Origin: Desarmillaria ectypa
Lineage: Eukaryota; Basidiomycota; Agaricomycetes; Agaricales; Physalacriaceae
Assembly (NCBI GenBank): GCA_030407005.1
Contig: JAUDYN010000003.1
Coordinates: 3,906,001 to 3,970,000 of the forward strand
Length of the DNA: 64,000 nucleotides
Direction of reading: 5' to 3'
The position numbers were made by a program, and so were the translations under genes. Numbering within the stretch: position 1 is the stretch's first letter; each line of letters starts with the position of its first letter. Below the pieces are notes generated by a model, which had not been told where the DNA came from, ran no database searches, and was given only the letters and a program-made list of their open reading frames with translations. Positions 33,073-45,024 of the stretch are shown piece by piece.

Positions 33073-33619
33073 TGCTTGAACGCTTGAAGGCAACAAACCG
33101 TGAGAGCAGTATTGAAGGGACGAGTTTGGGTGAACATATTGCGCTCTGGACCGATGACATTCGCTGATCACATCATAGCAAGGCCCCTGGTCCGTGGGCC
33201 ATCGGCTGCCGTGGTCGCGCGCTCGCCAGGGCCATCTCTCTTTGAGTATCTTGAAGCTTCACGGGTAGCCTTCATAACAAATTGATATGGTCAAGTTTTG
33301 TAATCTTCGGAACCAAAACTATATTCACCGACAGGTTGAAGCTGCATCCTTTTGTCGAACAGATAAATGAGCAAAGTCGGCTAATATTTCAGTTTTATTG
33401 GTACAGATCGACGGAACTCCATGCTAAGAAAAGGTACGAATTAAGGGTGGATCTTATTATGTCGACATGGTTACCCATCTTCAAGCATTGAAATCTTGAG
33501 ATCTCGAGAACCCAATGCCTGCAACGATTGCCGAAGCGTATCAGCGAACTCTGTAGAAGGCTAAAGGCTACTCTCACCACGAAGCATATGTTCTCATCCA
33601 GGTTTCGAGCCTTCTAGTC
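33073..33619. other. Intergenic within unit B
   Basis: Shared spacer with unit A (for example GACAGGTTGAAGCTGCATCC resembles the A-unit sequence near 29860). No gene seen. Confidence 0.5.
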
Positions 33620-34320
33620 ACAATTTGTGGGAACGCCGTCCTTCACTTTCGGCATTCCGGAAATATCTTGGTCTTAAAAATGCGCCTTCGATTTTAGAAC
33701 TGGAACCGGAAACAACAGCATGTTCAGCGAAGAGGGAAGTGCCAGAATGTGCAGCAACGCACCGTTCTTATTCTCTATCATATATCACTGGCCGAGATCA
33801 CAATGGTTTCCTCGTATATATTCCCCAGCGGCTTTGCAAACAAGATGTATCGGATGATCAACCCTATGCCAAACATAAGCGACACCCGGATGATACGCCA
33901 ATTAACACACTCGTGCATTCCAAAGGCCTCCTTGATGCCCAATGGTTTCTGCGCGAACTTATACGTGATACATAATTTCACCATCACGTAGAATGTAAGG
34001 CTAGGTAGCGGGTATTATTTCAGCTCTGCCATCTCTGCCAGAATATTGTTGGTAGCCTCTATCTCCGCGTGTCTAGTAGCCTAAAGGACACGGTTTAGAT
34101 TATCGTGTTCGAGCACAACAGAAAAGAGAACGCATACATTACTCGGTTTGTTTCTCCGATTCCTAGCTCTGGAGAAGGTAGCTCCTTTGCGGACGAAAAG
34201 CAGCCAATGGAGACCTCACCAGCATCTGGTTTCTTCGACTTGAAATAATTGGTTGCATCGTCCATATGCGCCAGGTAATTAGAACGCACCATCGTCGGGA
34301 TTTCTTTCAACGATGATGTA
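33620..34320 (-). pseudogene. Dead copy of TAD2-like adenosine deaminase, unit B
   Basis: The reverse strand shows PDAGEVSIGCFSS, HAEIEATNNILAEMAELK then a stop, FYVMVKLCITYKFAQKPLGIKEAFG and RYILFAKPLGNIYEE. In the intact gene the second zinc motif is [18 protein letters not shown]. Here PC..C has become KLCITYK, losing the proline and one cysteine, and the following [10 protein letters not shown] block is deleted. It is longer than the A copy but equally unable to bind the catalytic zinc. It lies in the same relative place, so the deaminase segment was already present, and perhaps already dead, before the tandem duplication. Confidence 0.82.
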
Positions 34321-35380
34321 TGATTTTTTTTTCAAAACTCTGATAATCACTCCTTTGAAAGTGCTGAGATTTCCCATTGCCCACTGTGTTCCAAGATCTC
34401 GAGATGGAGGTATTTCAAGTTCGCGTGTGTTCGACCATTACGGTGAAGCCCGAATTTGTCGCATCGGTATCGGTTTGAATATTTCTTGCGAGAGCGACTC
34501 CCAAGGGCTCCAGGAAAGACGCGACGTAGTGATCAAATGGATCATGATGGTTCGGCCCAGGAAAAGCTGAACATCGCGGAGACGGTAAGTCCCGGGCCTT
34601 GATCGGATTTTCACGGTCCGAGTCCAAACACGAACCCCGCTATCAGCTCAACCTCCTCAACCTTCCTTGCTTAATAGGGACCTTTTAAATTGGGAAAATA
34701 TCAATTTCTATCTATGAATTGGCCTCCACCTACATATTATTTTTTCAGGTCTACGAGATTTACTTCTCTCTTTCAGTGGCTGTGTACTTCATGTTTTCAA
34801 GATCATGCAGAAGGCTGCGCAATGGTCATTTGATCTGCTGCTATTGCTGTGACGCCGAGTCGTAATTTTCGAGGTATTGGGGAACATCCGAACCGTGCTT
34901 CGTGAAGCGTAGCACGGACATTCTGATCTCCGTGTATTTCGTGAATATAGTGCACGTGCAATCGATACCGGAGATGTCATCTTTCTCTACAATAATCAGT
35001 TGAGATAAGTGACATCAATCTCAATTCGCGCTATCGTTCGCTAAAAGTTGCTCAGTTTAGGTCCGTCACTACACCAATAAATGTAAATAGTATTTTGAGT
35101 TGATCGCTGGGTAAGTGCATATATATGGTAGCATGCCTTCTAGCGTCTGTCATGTATCTCAGCGGCCTTGCTCTCACACTTCCCCGAATCACCTGGCCTT
35201 GTTCCGTCCATTCCATCTGCCAGCTACATTGCTCACTGTGCATATGCTGAGGGCCTTGACCCTACGAAGCATTCCGCATGAGCTGATCCCTGACACTGAC
35301 TTGCAGCTCTATTTAAACTTACTGTAATCCTGAAATCCCTTCTCCCCGACATCTTCCAGAAGATACCTCTTAGACAAGCC
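34321..35380. other. Unit B remainder and intergenic
   Basis: Carries the B version of the unidentified duplicated segment and then, after 35060, single-copy sequence leading to the seven-TM gene. No confident gene is seen in it. Confidence 0.5.
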
Positions 35381-36847
35381 CTTATTGATTGCAGAGGCCT
35401 ATTTCATCGCTATCGGACTCGAAGTCCTACTCCACGGTATGTTTTCGTCCAATCATAGCCGCCTAAGGTGTATTTACAAAAGATTTTTCAGGAATGTACA
35501 CCGTTCTCTGGCTAGTGTCGATGTATCTCTTGCTGTAAGTTTCCCATGCATCACTGTTGTTGTGCACTGGTAATAAAATTTCTCCACAGGTTCAAAAGGA
35601 AAAAGACCAAAGTTATCGTCGCCATGGCCGTGTTAAACTCCATAATGTGGATAGTAGCGACATCACATATGTCGATCAGCTTTCAACAAAACTTCAATGC
35701 CTTTCTCCATAAGCATGCCGCAGACAATCCTACAGCTTTCGAAGATAACGCCGCACCAAATATATATTTGCAAATATTGCTGGAGTCTGTCAACGTACAC
35801 ACACTCTCTCTGTTCCTTGCTGAAAAGTACTGACGTCCCATAGATTGTGATCGGGGACGGAATCGTTATATGGAGAGCCTGGATATTATGGAACCGGAAA
35901 TGGTGGATAATCTTCACAACCGCTACCCTTCTTACCGGCACCATAAGTAAGTGTAAAGACGTTCATTGTTTCTATTTCTCTCATGCTTCCCTAAATCCAG
36001 CCGCCGCTATCGGACTAATTCAAGTATATACCATGGCTCCTCCAGCTTTCACTCTCTTCCAGAATCCTTCTTTGAGCGCTTGGGCGACCGCTTTCATAAG
36101 TTCGACCCTAATAACGAATATCTGGGCTACGTCCCTCGTCGCCTATCGTACATGGTATGTTGCGGGTCCTGTTCTCTATTAAGCTCATGTTCAATTCTGT
36201 CGTCGTGGCCAAGGTCGCATAATAAATTCATCCGTACTGTAACAGGCGAGACGTTCATGACTAGAGTACGGAGACAAAACGGCATTCTCGCAATTTTAAT
36301 CGAGTCCGGCATCTTCTACTGCTGCACATGGGTCCGTAACATTTTCTCCCTCTTATAGAAAATTAACTCAATCACATGATAGTTTGTAGCTATCATAGCT
36401 TTCGTATGCGGAAACAACCTCATCTACATCGTAATAGACGTTCTTTCACAGCTGACGGTACGTATAAGATGATTCTCCTCGTATTCCTCGCCGTGTTCAA
36501 CCATTTTCATTCATCTACAGGCAATATACCCTACGCTGATTATTACTCTTGTTTGCCTGCGATCAACGCTTGACGTGTCCATTGAGACATTTCAGCATAC
36601 AATACAGGATTGGGCCGTAAGAGCGGGCAACCTAGGAAATCATAGCCATATCATCACTACGACATCATATCCACTTGGCGATTTGAGAATAGGAGTGCGG
36701 ACGACAGCACACTCCTCTGGTCTGAATCAGTTAGACTCTAGGAGCGCCGTTGGGGAGAGTGCTATGAATAGCGAGCCTCCGCATGTACCTTGCGATGATG
36801 GCCTTGAAGGCATGCACAAAACTGATGACAAAATAGATATAGTATGA
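35381..36847 (+). CDS. Seven-TM Agaricomycete membrane protein, paralogue 2
   Basis: Exons read LIAEAYFIAIGLEVLLHG, MYTVLWLVSMYLLL, KVIVAMAVLNSIMWIVATSHM, FEDNAAPNIYLQILLESVN, IVIGDGIVIWRAWILWNRKWW, LSAWATAFISSTLITNIWATSLVAYRTW, SHNKFIRTVTGETF, GILAILIESGIFYCCTW, FVAIIAFVCGNNLIYIV and LIITLVCLRSTLDVSIE, with a polar tail ending DKIDIV. The order and introns are those of the copy at 10.7-12.1 kb. In the first exon the position of the ATG of paralogue 1 reads KPL, and I see no in-frame ATG close upstream. Either there is another 5' exon or the start is lost. Everything downstream is open, so the gene is kept as a CDS with an unresolved 5' end. Function unknown. Confidence 0.72.
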
Positions 36848-37290
36848 CATTACTAGAATCTACATATTGTACTTCTTGTCTATTTTCACTGCCGGGTTAG
36901 ATATCTGGATGATTCAAACGGCAATGCAATGCCTGCATTACCAGATTTCTTTTTGTCATAACATAGATCTCATCCTGAATATCACTACGACAGATACAGC
37001 AGTACAAAGACGGTGCCATAAACTGGAAGATAGGTACGCAGTATTACAATCCAGCCAAATCTACCACTGCGCGCACAAGGAGACTCAGACCAGAAAGCAG
37101 GACCCAGGAAACAAAGCAAGAACGAAAAGACGCCATTGAATAATTCGACGAGCGGCCAAAAAAAAAAAGATTTCTTGGTACCTCGGGAATTATCGGCCGT
37201 AATGCACAATTGCTTCATCATTCGTATCGCTTCGTGCTGCAAGACTTTGACCACAAGCATTGCAGCATGCTGGAGCCCCTACATCCAGAT
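36848..37290. other. Intergenic, no gene seen
   Basis: These 443 bases separate two convergent genes. A short A-run of about ten bases lies near 37159. No coding motif was found. Confidence 0.55.
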
Positions 37291-38807
37291 TTATTTCTGG
37301 ACAGACGTGGTCTCGCTAACGCTCCCGACTATGGGAGTGGGTACAGCCCGAGCGTCAACCTGGAGGTTGAGAGAATGAGCGCTGACGATGGGTGCCTTAC
37401 TATCGAAACCGGATTCATCCGAGTCCATCTCGGCGTCAACCTCATCTAGTCCTCTCAAAATTGCCTCTTCTTCGGGGTTCTCCTCGAGATCGGCTTTCAA
37501 AGTCGATACCACTGGTGATACGTGTCTAGAGGTGGGGAAGATTTGTTTATTGAAGAGTTGAACGGTGGCCAACATGGGTTTGGAGCCTCCGGCGAGCTTC
37601 TTTTCGCTAATGCTGACGTAGAACTCGAAGTCGGAAAAAAATTGATCGTGGACTTTGCACCTCTGCCTGAGGTAAAGGAGGGGTCTCCCGAGAGCGGAAA
37701 GCGGAGCTGTGTGGCGTATATCAGTCATGACATCCAAAGCTCTGTTCTGTGCTTACCGTAATCGCTGCAAATGCGATGGAGGCCGGTGTTACCTCTGTGA
37801 CCGACCATAGCCCACCATAGGTTATCTTCGTCTGGAACTGTTTCAATCTAAAGGCGCTTACTCCCCAAAGAATACAGATCAGAATCTTGGGAGCCTGTTA
37901 GCGCTACTTTTTCCAAGGAAGATTGCAACATACCTTCAAAATTTGGGACTTCTGAATAAACTATCCCCGCCGACTCTTTTCCCGGGCTCATATAAACATG
38001 GGCACACCCGTGCCATGATGTTCGGCTAGTAACCAACGAGTTGCCGACATAACGGATCGGCATACCTGTCAAAGTCTCCTCCGAAGCGGTCCGGAGGAAC
38101 TATGCCTTCGCAGATCTTTGCAGCATTCGCTTTAATTCGGTTGATGGAGCCTGGACGAATGTCCATTGCTGCACGTTTCATCTGTAATCTAAATGAATAT
38201 CAGATACGCAAAATAGTCAATATCCTGACAATCTTTTCGATCTTGTAACAGGGTCCCGGAATGGTTCCACCCATGAATACATGGTATTGGCTTGGGAGAG
38301 AGGTGTAGAGTTCAAGAACGAGCTTCATCTTAACAATCTTCTCGATGTTTGCCAAACTGTCAGAATGGAGCGCGAGGGTAGTATCCAGCTCTTGTTGTGC
38401 CAAAGCCTGTTCAATACCGAATATATCCTTTTTCTCCCACCAGGTATGACCGAAAACGACCAATCTCCTCGCCGCCGCTTGAAGTTTGTCCTTGCATTCC
38501 TTCGTCTCGAGGAACGATGATTGGCCAAAGGCGTATTCTGACACAGAATTTATGACACTGGTTGCGCCTTGGGAGGACTGCGAAGCTGTGGAGGTTGGAC
38601 TACTATCAACGGGAGAAGTTGCCGTCTTCAGAGTACGTATTTCGTTCTGCAGAGTCTGACTTTTAACATGCGCTTCTTTCAAAACCTGTTGCAAAAGACA
38701 ATCATTGCCGTGACATTGTGACGTATTGGCTATCCCACCACCAAAAGGTCTTGAACAGAGAGGGTTTCAAGGAGCTGAGAGAGGTTGTTAACGGGCTGAG
38801 TATCCAT
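37291..38807 (-). CDS. DUF6698-like protein with one frame break
   Basis: Starts MDTQPVNNLSQLLETLS (ATG 38807). A coiled-coil-like helix (KEAHVKSQTLQNEIRTLK) follows, then LVVFGHTWWEKKDIFG, MKRAAMDIRPGSINRIKAN, VPPDRFGGDFDR, a small exon VPNFE, TYGGLWSVTEVTPASIAFAA, LRFPLSGDPSF and FFSDFEFYVSISEKKLAGG, with an acidic C-terminal tail. The SVTEVTPASIAFAA..LRFPLSGD signature is that of DUF6698 proteins, which are numerous in Agaricomycetes and of unknown function. Between GDPSF and SDFEFY one base is missing at a 7-A run (37635-37641, plus strand); one more base would restore the family sequence. This may be a sequencing error or a young pseudogene. Confidence 0.65.
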
Positions 38808-39291
38808 CGTCGCTATGGAAAATTTTCTCGTTGAAGTCGGAGAACAAATTTGTCGGTACCGACGAAGTTGCTAATGTCGGCTGAGTTTAAATGGTGACTT
38901 CGGATACTTTATGCCTTGAATTCGCAGCCTCGACAATAGCATAGATTACATATATTATGTATGACGAGTTCAGTATTGCATCGTACGTGAAGGCAAGATC
39001 ACCGACGGACAACAAGGGATTTAACAAGCCCTAGATAGTAAGTTGAGGAAGAGAAACGAAGAAACAATAAGAACAGGCCTTACCCAAAATCGCCTCAGTT
39101 GAAAAGTAACACCACAAGGAAATGACATAATCCACCTAGGTCACAGCGAAGCCATTATACTGTATCACGACCCGGTGGAAATTTCGACCTCGATAGATGT
39201 CTTTCGAAATTTGTATGGTTAAGGGCCAGTGCATCATTCAGCGCGAAATGGGGTATCGACCTGCGAAATGTTCGACAAGCTCTGATCATTA
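38808..39291. other. Intergenic, no gene seen
   Basis: Promoter side of the DUF6698-like gene and 3' side of the TAD2-like gene. No coding motif. Confidence 0.55.
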
Positions 39292-40023
<732 letters not shown>

Positions 40024-43000
40024 TGTAACGAGGGAAAATGATTTCCTGCCAGATCTGACAGCGAGAAAATGTCGGTACCAGGACTAAACTGGGAGTAAGA
40101 GATAGAGTCGTGGCCGTTGCCGTTGCCGCGGCCAGCAAGAGCAAGGCGGCCAGCGGTCCGCAAAGCTCCGATCTTTTCCTTTGTCTCCAATTATATCATC
40201 AACATTCTTTCTTCTGCTATCTACCTGCTAAATCTTCGCATCGACAGATGCTACCTTCGACTATCAGGGTCAATGTATGCGATACATAAATACACGAGAC
40301 AGATGGTGGGTCATTCTTCGACTGTATGGAACACCACAGTGAAAGATGAGGAAGATCTCAAAATTGGATTGGATAGGAGACTCATTGCTTACCCAGGTAT
40401 CCCTGAGCCATAACGTATCTCGTCTGTGATAACAATCTGCCAGTACTATTTTCTTCTAATTGTTTTCGCCCTTTGGATTGATGCGTCTGCATGATGTAAC
40501 ATTCAGTACGAAACCGTGCTTAGGGAACGAAAACGGACTGCAAGACAACTGGATAGAAGAGACGCATAAGAATGAAGCCGAGGTTCTAGTGGGTATAGAG
40601 CCACTGTACCGAACCCTTCAACCTAGGGGAGGCACAGATAAGATGGCCCGAGTCCCACGCTGCCCAAAGAAGGTGTGCATGAAGCATTTCCTTGTCGGTG
40701 GAATTTAGTAGGTGGGAATCCCATATCCCCAACGTGGAGTACCGGGGCGAGCGACGCTCGCTGCCCTGCCCTAGTATGTTCCTCCAAAAAGAACCGTGCT
40801 TAGGTTTCCGTTTGATCCATCTGAGCCGAACGTATCATGTTCAGTTCCGCTAAAATTACTGTCGATGGGTTGTGTGCCCGTAGATCCAAACTATTTACAT
40901 TCACATTCACTGCCTGCATCCTCGTTCATTTGTATGCTTTCAGACTTGAGTGTGTTGCTGGCGGAGGACGCTTGTTGACTATTCTACAGTACTGGTCCAT
41001 ATATATTGCGAATGATGCCTGTTCGCATCAACCTGACGGACTCTGCTCTCGTCTTTGACCTCGTCCGTGACGGCTAGACTGCTAACACGGAATGTTGCCA
41101 CCATCACCACCATCACCTCAATTCATTCACAGCTGCTACTCGTACACTCCCATCCAGCCCATTCTCCTCGACTCCGGGTTCGATCTGTCTATCAATTATC
41201 ATGGAGTCTTATCAAAAACGATAACGGTGGTAGGTAGGTAGGTAGTATTACACGGCAGTGCTCACACGCCGTTTGTCTCTTGTTCCAGTCTCTTTCCGGC
41301 AGGTATCTAGGAGGTTTCTCAGGACGTCGCAGCGTGGCTTGTTTACATCTATGATATTAATGTATCAGGTGGACGTCAACTCTCTCCTCCACTTCACGTG
41401 GACCATTGCGGTATGGTGTCTACACGGCCCAACATTTTGGTCGGCGGATAGTATTGAAAAGGCGGCGAAGAGCCTGCTGATACAGTCAAATCTATTCATG
41501 AGAAAAACCTTTTTAACCCTTCACACCGGAAGCACAGCTGCATGATATCCTCACCGCATATTGGTGTTGTGCGTGTGTAATATTCCTAACGCAAAAGTAC
41601 GTATCAGGCAATTGTATGGCTGGAGCACATAAAGGTGTATGCACTTCCAGTTCATTCTCATTTGTGGTTACATTTTGCTTCTAATATATTATAATCAATC
41701 ATAGATACGGTTATTAACGTATGGTGCTGTATTCTCCGTTGCAACGGCGTACCTCGCTCTTAGCCTCTCACGTTGGGGAGACTCAGGCGGGTGGGTCGAC
41801 CAGTCTTACTCCACGGACAGAAAGACCGATGTACTGCCTGAAAGACTATAAATACACCCCTCCTTGGCTCTCTTGGCTGTACAAATACCGAAGTGTTATT
41901 TTTGATCAGCTCTGGCGCAGTGTTATTCCGCCATCTGGAATTTGTACTAGACTGGAAGTATCTCCCTCAAAAAGATTTTCATCGGCGGCCACCGATTTTC
42001 TTTATGATCCTACTACTCGGAGCCCAGGCTCATAAAATTCGGGTACCTCTTTCTCGATGTATATATTTCAATGCAGGCCTGAGGGCCGAGCTCCGATAGC
42101 GACTCGGGTGATAGACCCGCCTCCTCTTCCTGGGATTAACGTTTCACGAACAAGTGTGTCTGCATTTGCAGAATGCCCGACGAAAGTCTAACAGACGGAC
42201 TGTTCCTCATCATGTCAGAGTCTTAGGGAGTAGTAGTATCGTCTCTACCAAAACTGATGGTTCCAACGTGATGTCAGTGAGACTGATGTCAAGAGGCGCC
42301 GGTCAGGGATGACCAGTATGCGGATGGTCGGACCCGAGCCGGTCAACGTGAGTCAATAATGATAAAATCACTCAATCAATTAAGAAATTAATTTTCACCA
42401 TGCTGAGCATTTCGCGCCCCTGCACAACAAAAAGCACTCATTGTGAGACGGAGCTGTATCATCACATTGGGGCAGCAATCACCGACGGACCGATCTTCCT
42501 TCCTCAATCGATCCTGAATGACCCCGTGTCAATGGGGCGGAGTCTAAGAGGTGTCAATATGAGGCGGTGGCTCTATCGATTGCACGAACGATGAAATGGA
42601 TTACCATTTGGGAAGGTCGACGGAAAGGGCAGACAACGTCAGGATTCAAAGTATAGTGAACCAATAAGCAGCGATGGAGGGAGTCCCAAAACTGTCTTAT
42701 CTTCTTATGTGCCTCATCTTGATGTCGAGTTACGGTATTTATGATGGACGTGGACGGACGTATCATAGTGGCGCCTTCTACGCGGTCTCCCATGGTCGAT
42801 AGCGAGCATAGAAATAAAAGCACTCTCTCAGCGTATTTCCCACAAGTTGTGATCACCAATCCCTCACATATTGTGGAAGACACACGGAACAAGTCCCTAT
42901 GGGTTACAAGTCGTCCTATCTGTGAAGCTGAATAGCCATATTAATAGAGTCGAACGGAGCTAAGCTGATAGATATCAAGGTATCGCAAATATTCCCCTAG

Positions 43001-43407
43001 TCAGAGCCAATAGCCACCAACCGCGCCCCCGAGACAATCCGTCCAGACGAGATTCGATCATATTGTGCGTAAATGCTGCGGTGTACCACGTTACTAAACT
43101 GGTGAACAAACAAGGAATGTGACCATGCTTACGGGTTGTTTTTCAAGTCATCAATGGTCATAAGACCGACATCAAAGTGGTCAATACTATGTTTCTCGAT
43201 AAACAATTCGATCCGGTATTAGAATTACAGGTAGCTTGAATATGTGCGATGGTGGTACAACAACAGCATGGATGGATGGATGCACAATATGTCAAATGAG
43301 ATTCGATGAGAAAAAATCTAGAGCGCACTGTCAGTCATGAGTATCACACAAAGACATTGAGCATCACTGACATAACTCCTCCCGATGTTCACGACCTTCC
43401 AGAGGTT
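40024..43407. other. Long stretch without a confident gene
   Basis: Open frames at 40117-40413, 41258-41545, 41721-42035 (plus) and 42554-42892 (minus) show no recognisable motif. The frame around 41725 (LTYGAVFSVATAYLALSLS) is hydrophobic and could be a remnant of a membrane protein. Small tandem repeats are GGTAGGTAGGTAGGTAG near 41229 and GATGGATGGATG near 43268. The region is likely non-coding or holds decayed genes. Confidence 0.45.
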
Positions 43408-44598
43408 TCACCGTAAATTTCGCAATACTCCAATAACCTCCTGCAAATTATCCCTGTTCCATTCGCCGCTCCAGCCCTGTTTACGTTCCCTCCAGCCTGA
43501 AACCTCGACGTAACCCCGAGAGCCTTCCAGGTAATGAAGGAATGGTGTATCAGGGCGTGGCGCAATGAACAAGGCCGGATCCCTTGAAACAAATGCATGC
43601 GGTGCTGTCCTGGGACGCTTAAGCTTTGGAGGCGTTGTAACTGCCTGATAAGGGTTAATCTTATCAAGACTCGTTTGTTTAGTGATGGGCGCTGATTTCG
43701 GTGACTTCAAACTGAATTCAATCGGAGGAGGCTTGGACTCAGGTATATGAGTCTTCGATGAGATTTCGGAAAGAGTGCGGAGTCTTCCTGGCGCTAATGG
43801 CGGGTGCAGGCGAGACGACGATTGAATGGCATCGGGGCGAAGCATGGATGAATTGTAGGTGCGGAGGTGTCTGTCGGATAGAGCACTTTCCTGAGAATAG
43901 CAGGAAGATTCTGAAGATGTACGGGATCGAGTCGCAATGGACCGGTCGTTAAAAGATAACTGCGATTGATTCATCTGATATCGTGTGGAATGGGGGAAAT
44001 TATCGGAAGGCGAGGCTTGGGATGACCACGGTTCCGGCGCAAAATTACGTGGGACATAGCCGGACGGCGCGGTTTTGGGCCGTCTGGGTGTCTTGGGGGG
44101 ATTTAAAGTCTTCGGTTGCAGAAGAGTAGTGCCATAGGGAAACGTCGATGACGCAGGAGGTGCCCCGGCAGCACGATGCGAATTCATCCTCCCTTCCGGA
44201 GTATATGTGGGCTGACTTTCATCAGGACGCAAATGCTGGGAGACCGGAGGAACAATATCTGGTACTGGCGGCGGCGACACCGTTGACACAGATTTCTTAC
44301 GGCCAATACCGATACGCCTCAGAAGAGGAGAAAGGGAAAAGGAAGACCGCGAGGTGCGAGTTGTGCGGAGAGATGAGCCTAGGCTCGACGTTGGGGAAAG
44401 TGTTGGAAAGGAGACCTGGGAAGATGGGTCGGGTGAAGAGAAAATAGAAGGTAACTTTGATTTCTTCACTTTCTTCTCTATCTTGACCAGAGGTTTCTGT
44501 GGTTTCGGAGCGCCAATGTCAGGCACTGCGTACATGGAGACAGGCGAAGGGGGACGGCGACGAAGATGTGGGATGCTGCTGCGACTGGGGGGTGGCAT
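43408..44598 (-). CDS. Proline/serine-rich, probably disordered protein
   Basis: A single uninterrupted frame of 396 codons starts at ATG 44598. It is not a known family to me. The sequence is rich in P, S, T, K and R throughout, with SP and TP sites (RRPPSPVSMY, SFPTLSPTSSLG, NPPKTPRRPKTAPSGYVPR), a basic lysine cluster KIEKKVKKSKLPSIF near residue 40, and a duplicated-looking element PRRPKTAPSGYVPR / LKRPRTAPHAFVSR at about residues 172 and 328. The short folded-looking C terminus contains FLHYLEGSRGYVEVSGW and NLQEVIGVLRNLR. The TAP-x-x-(Y/F)-V motif pair suggests a short linear binding motif. Multiple SP/TP sites suggest kinase regulation; both are inference. Confidence 0.8.
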   Translation of the reverse strand: MPPPSRSSIPHLRRRPPSPVSMYAVPDIGAPKPQKPLVKIEKKVKKSKLPSIFSSPDPSSQVSFPTLSPTSSLGSSLRTTRTSRSSFSLSPLLRRIGIGRKKSVSTVSPPPVPDIVPPVSQHLRPDESQPTYTPEGRMNSHRAAGAPPASSTFPYGTTLLQPKTLNPPKTPRRPKTAPSGYVPRNFAPEPWSSQASPSDNFPHSTRYQMNQSQLSFNDRSIATRSRTSSESSCYSQESALSDRHLRTYNSSMLRPDAIQSSSRLHPPLAPGRLRTLSEISSKTHIPESKPPPIEFSLKSPKSAPITKQTSLDKINPYQAVTTPPKLKRPRTAPHAFVSRDPALFIAPRPDTPFLHYLEGSRGYVEVSGWRERKQGWSGEWNRDNLQEVIGVLRNLR

Positions 44599-45024
44599 GG
44601 AAAGTCACCGGTGGCCTCCAGGATTGAGTATATATGCGGGCTAGCAACGTAAGCGATGCCTTCTGGGGTATTTTTATAATACACTCATCCAGGGAGAGGG
44701 ATGTGTGATCTTGTGATGCAATCAGGCACACAGTCGAGATTCAACAAGGTCCGAACGCCGTAGGCGCTAACGGGTTTCTTGTGACGGAGCCGGAATAGAA
44801 TGGACCAGATAGCTTGAAACATTCCGTCGCTACACTGGTGTCAGGTATAACGTCTGAGTGACCAGCGTGGAGTGCTGAGCATCAGCAATGGCGGCAGATG
44901 ACGAACTGAACACGAATAAGAAGTTCGTGATTCGTGGCAACTGAGGAGCTGTGAGGAGAGAAAAAAAATCTCTGATCGTAAGACAAAAAGTACCGCATGA
45001 ACGGATAACGCCGTAGTTATCCAA
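44599..45024. other. Intergenic, promoter of the Pro/Ser-rich gene
   Basis: A TATA-like stretch lies close upstream of 44598 (ATATATA at about 44628, minus-strand direction). No gene seen. Confidence 0.5.

Larger units (their letters stand above)
31275..35060. repeat. Tandem duplication unit B
   Basis: Second head-to-tail unit, ending in GTTCGCTAAAAGTTGCTCAG as unit A does. Identity to A is high in the GNAT exons and lower in the dead deaminase region. B has about 180 extra bases near 34630-34806 and lacks the solo LTR of A. Confidence 0.85.

Noticed and set aside
41229..41245. GGTAG tandem repeat
   Set aside because: A simple microsatellite of about four units with no sign of function.
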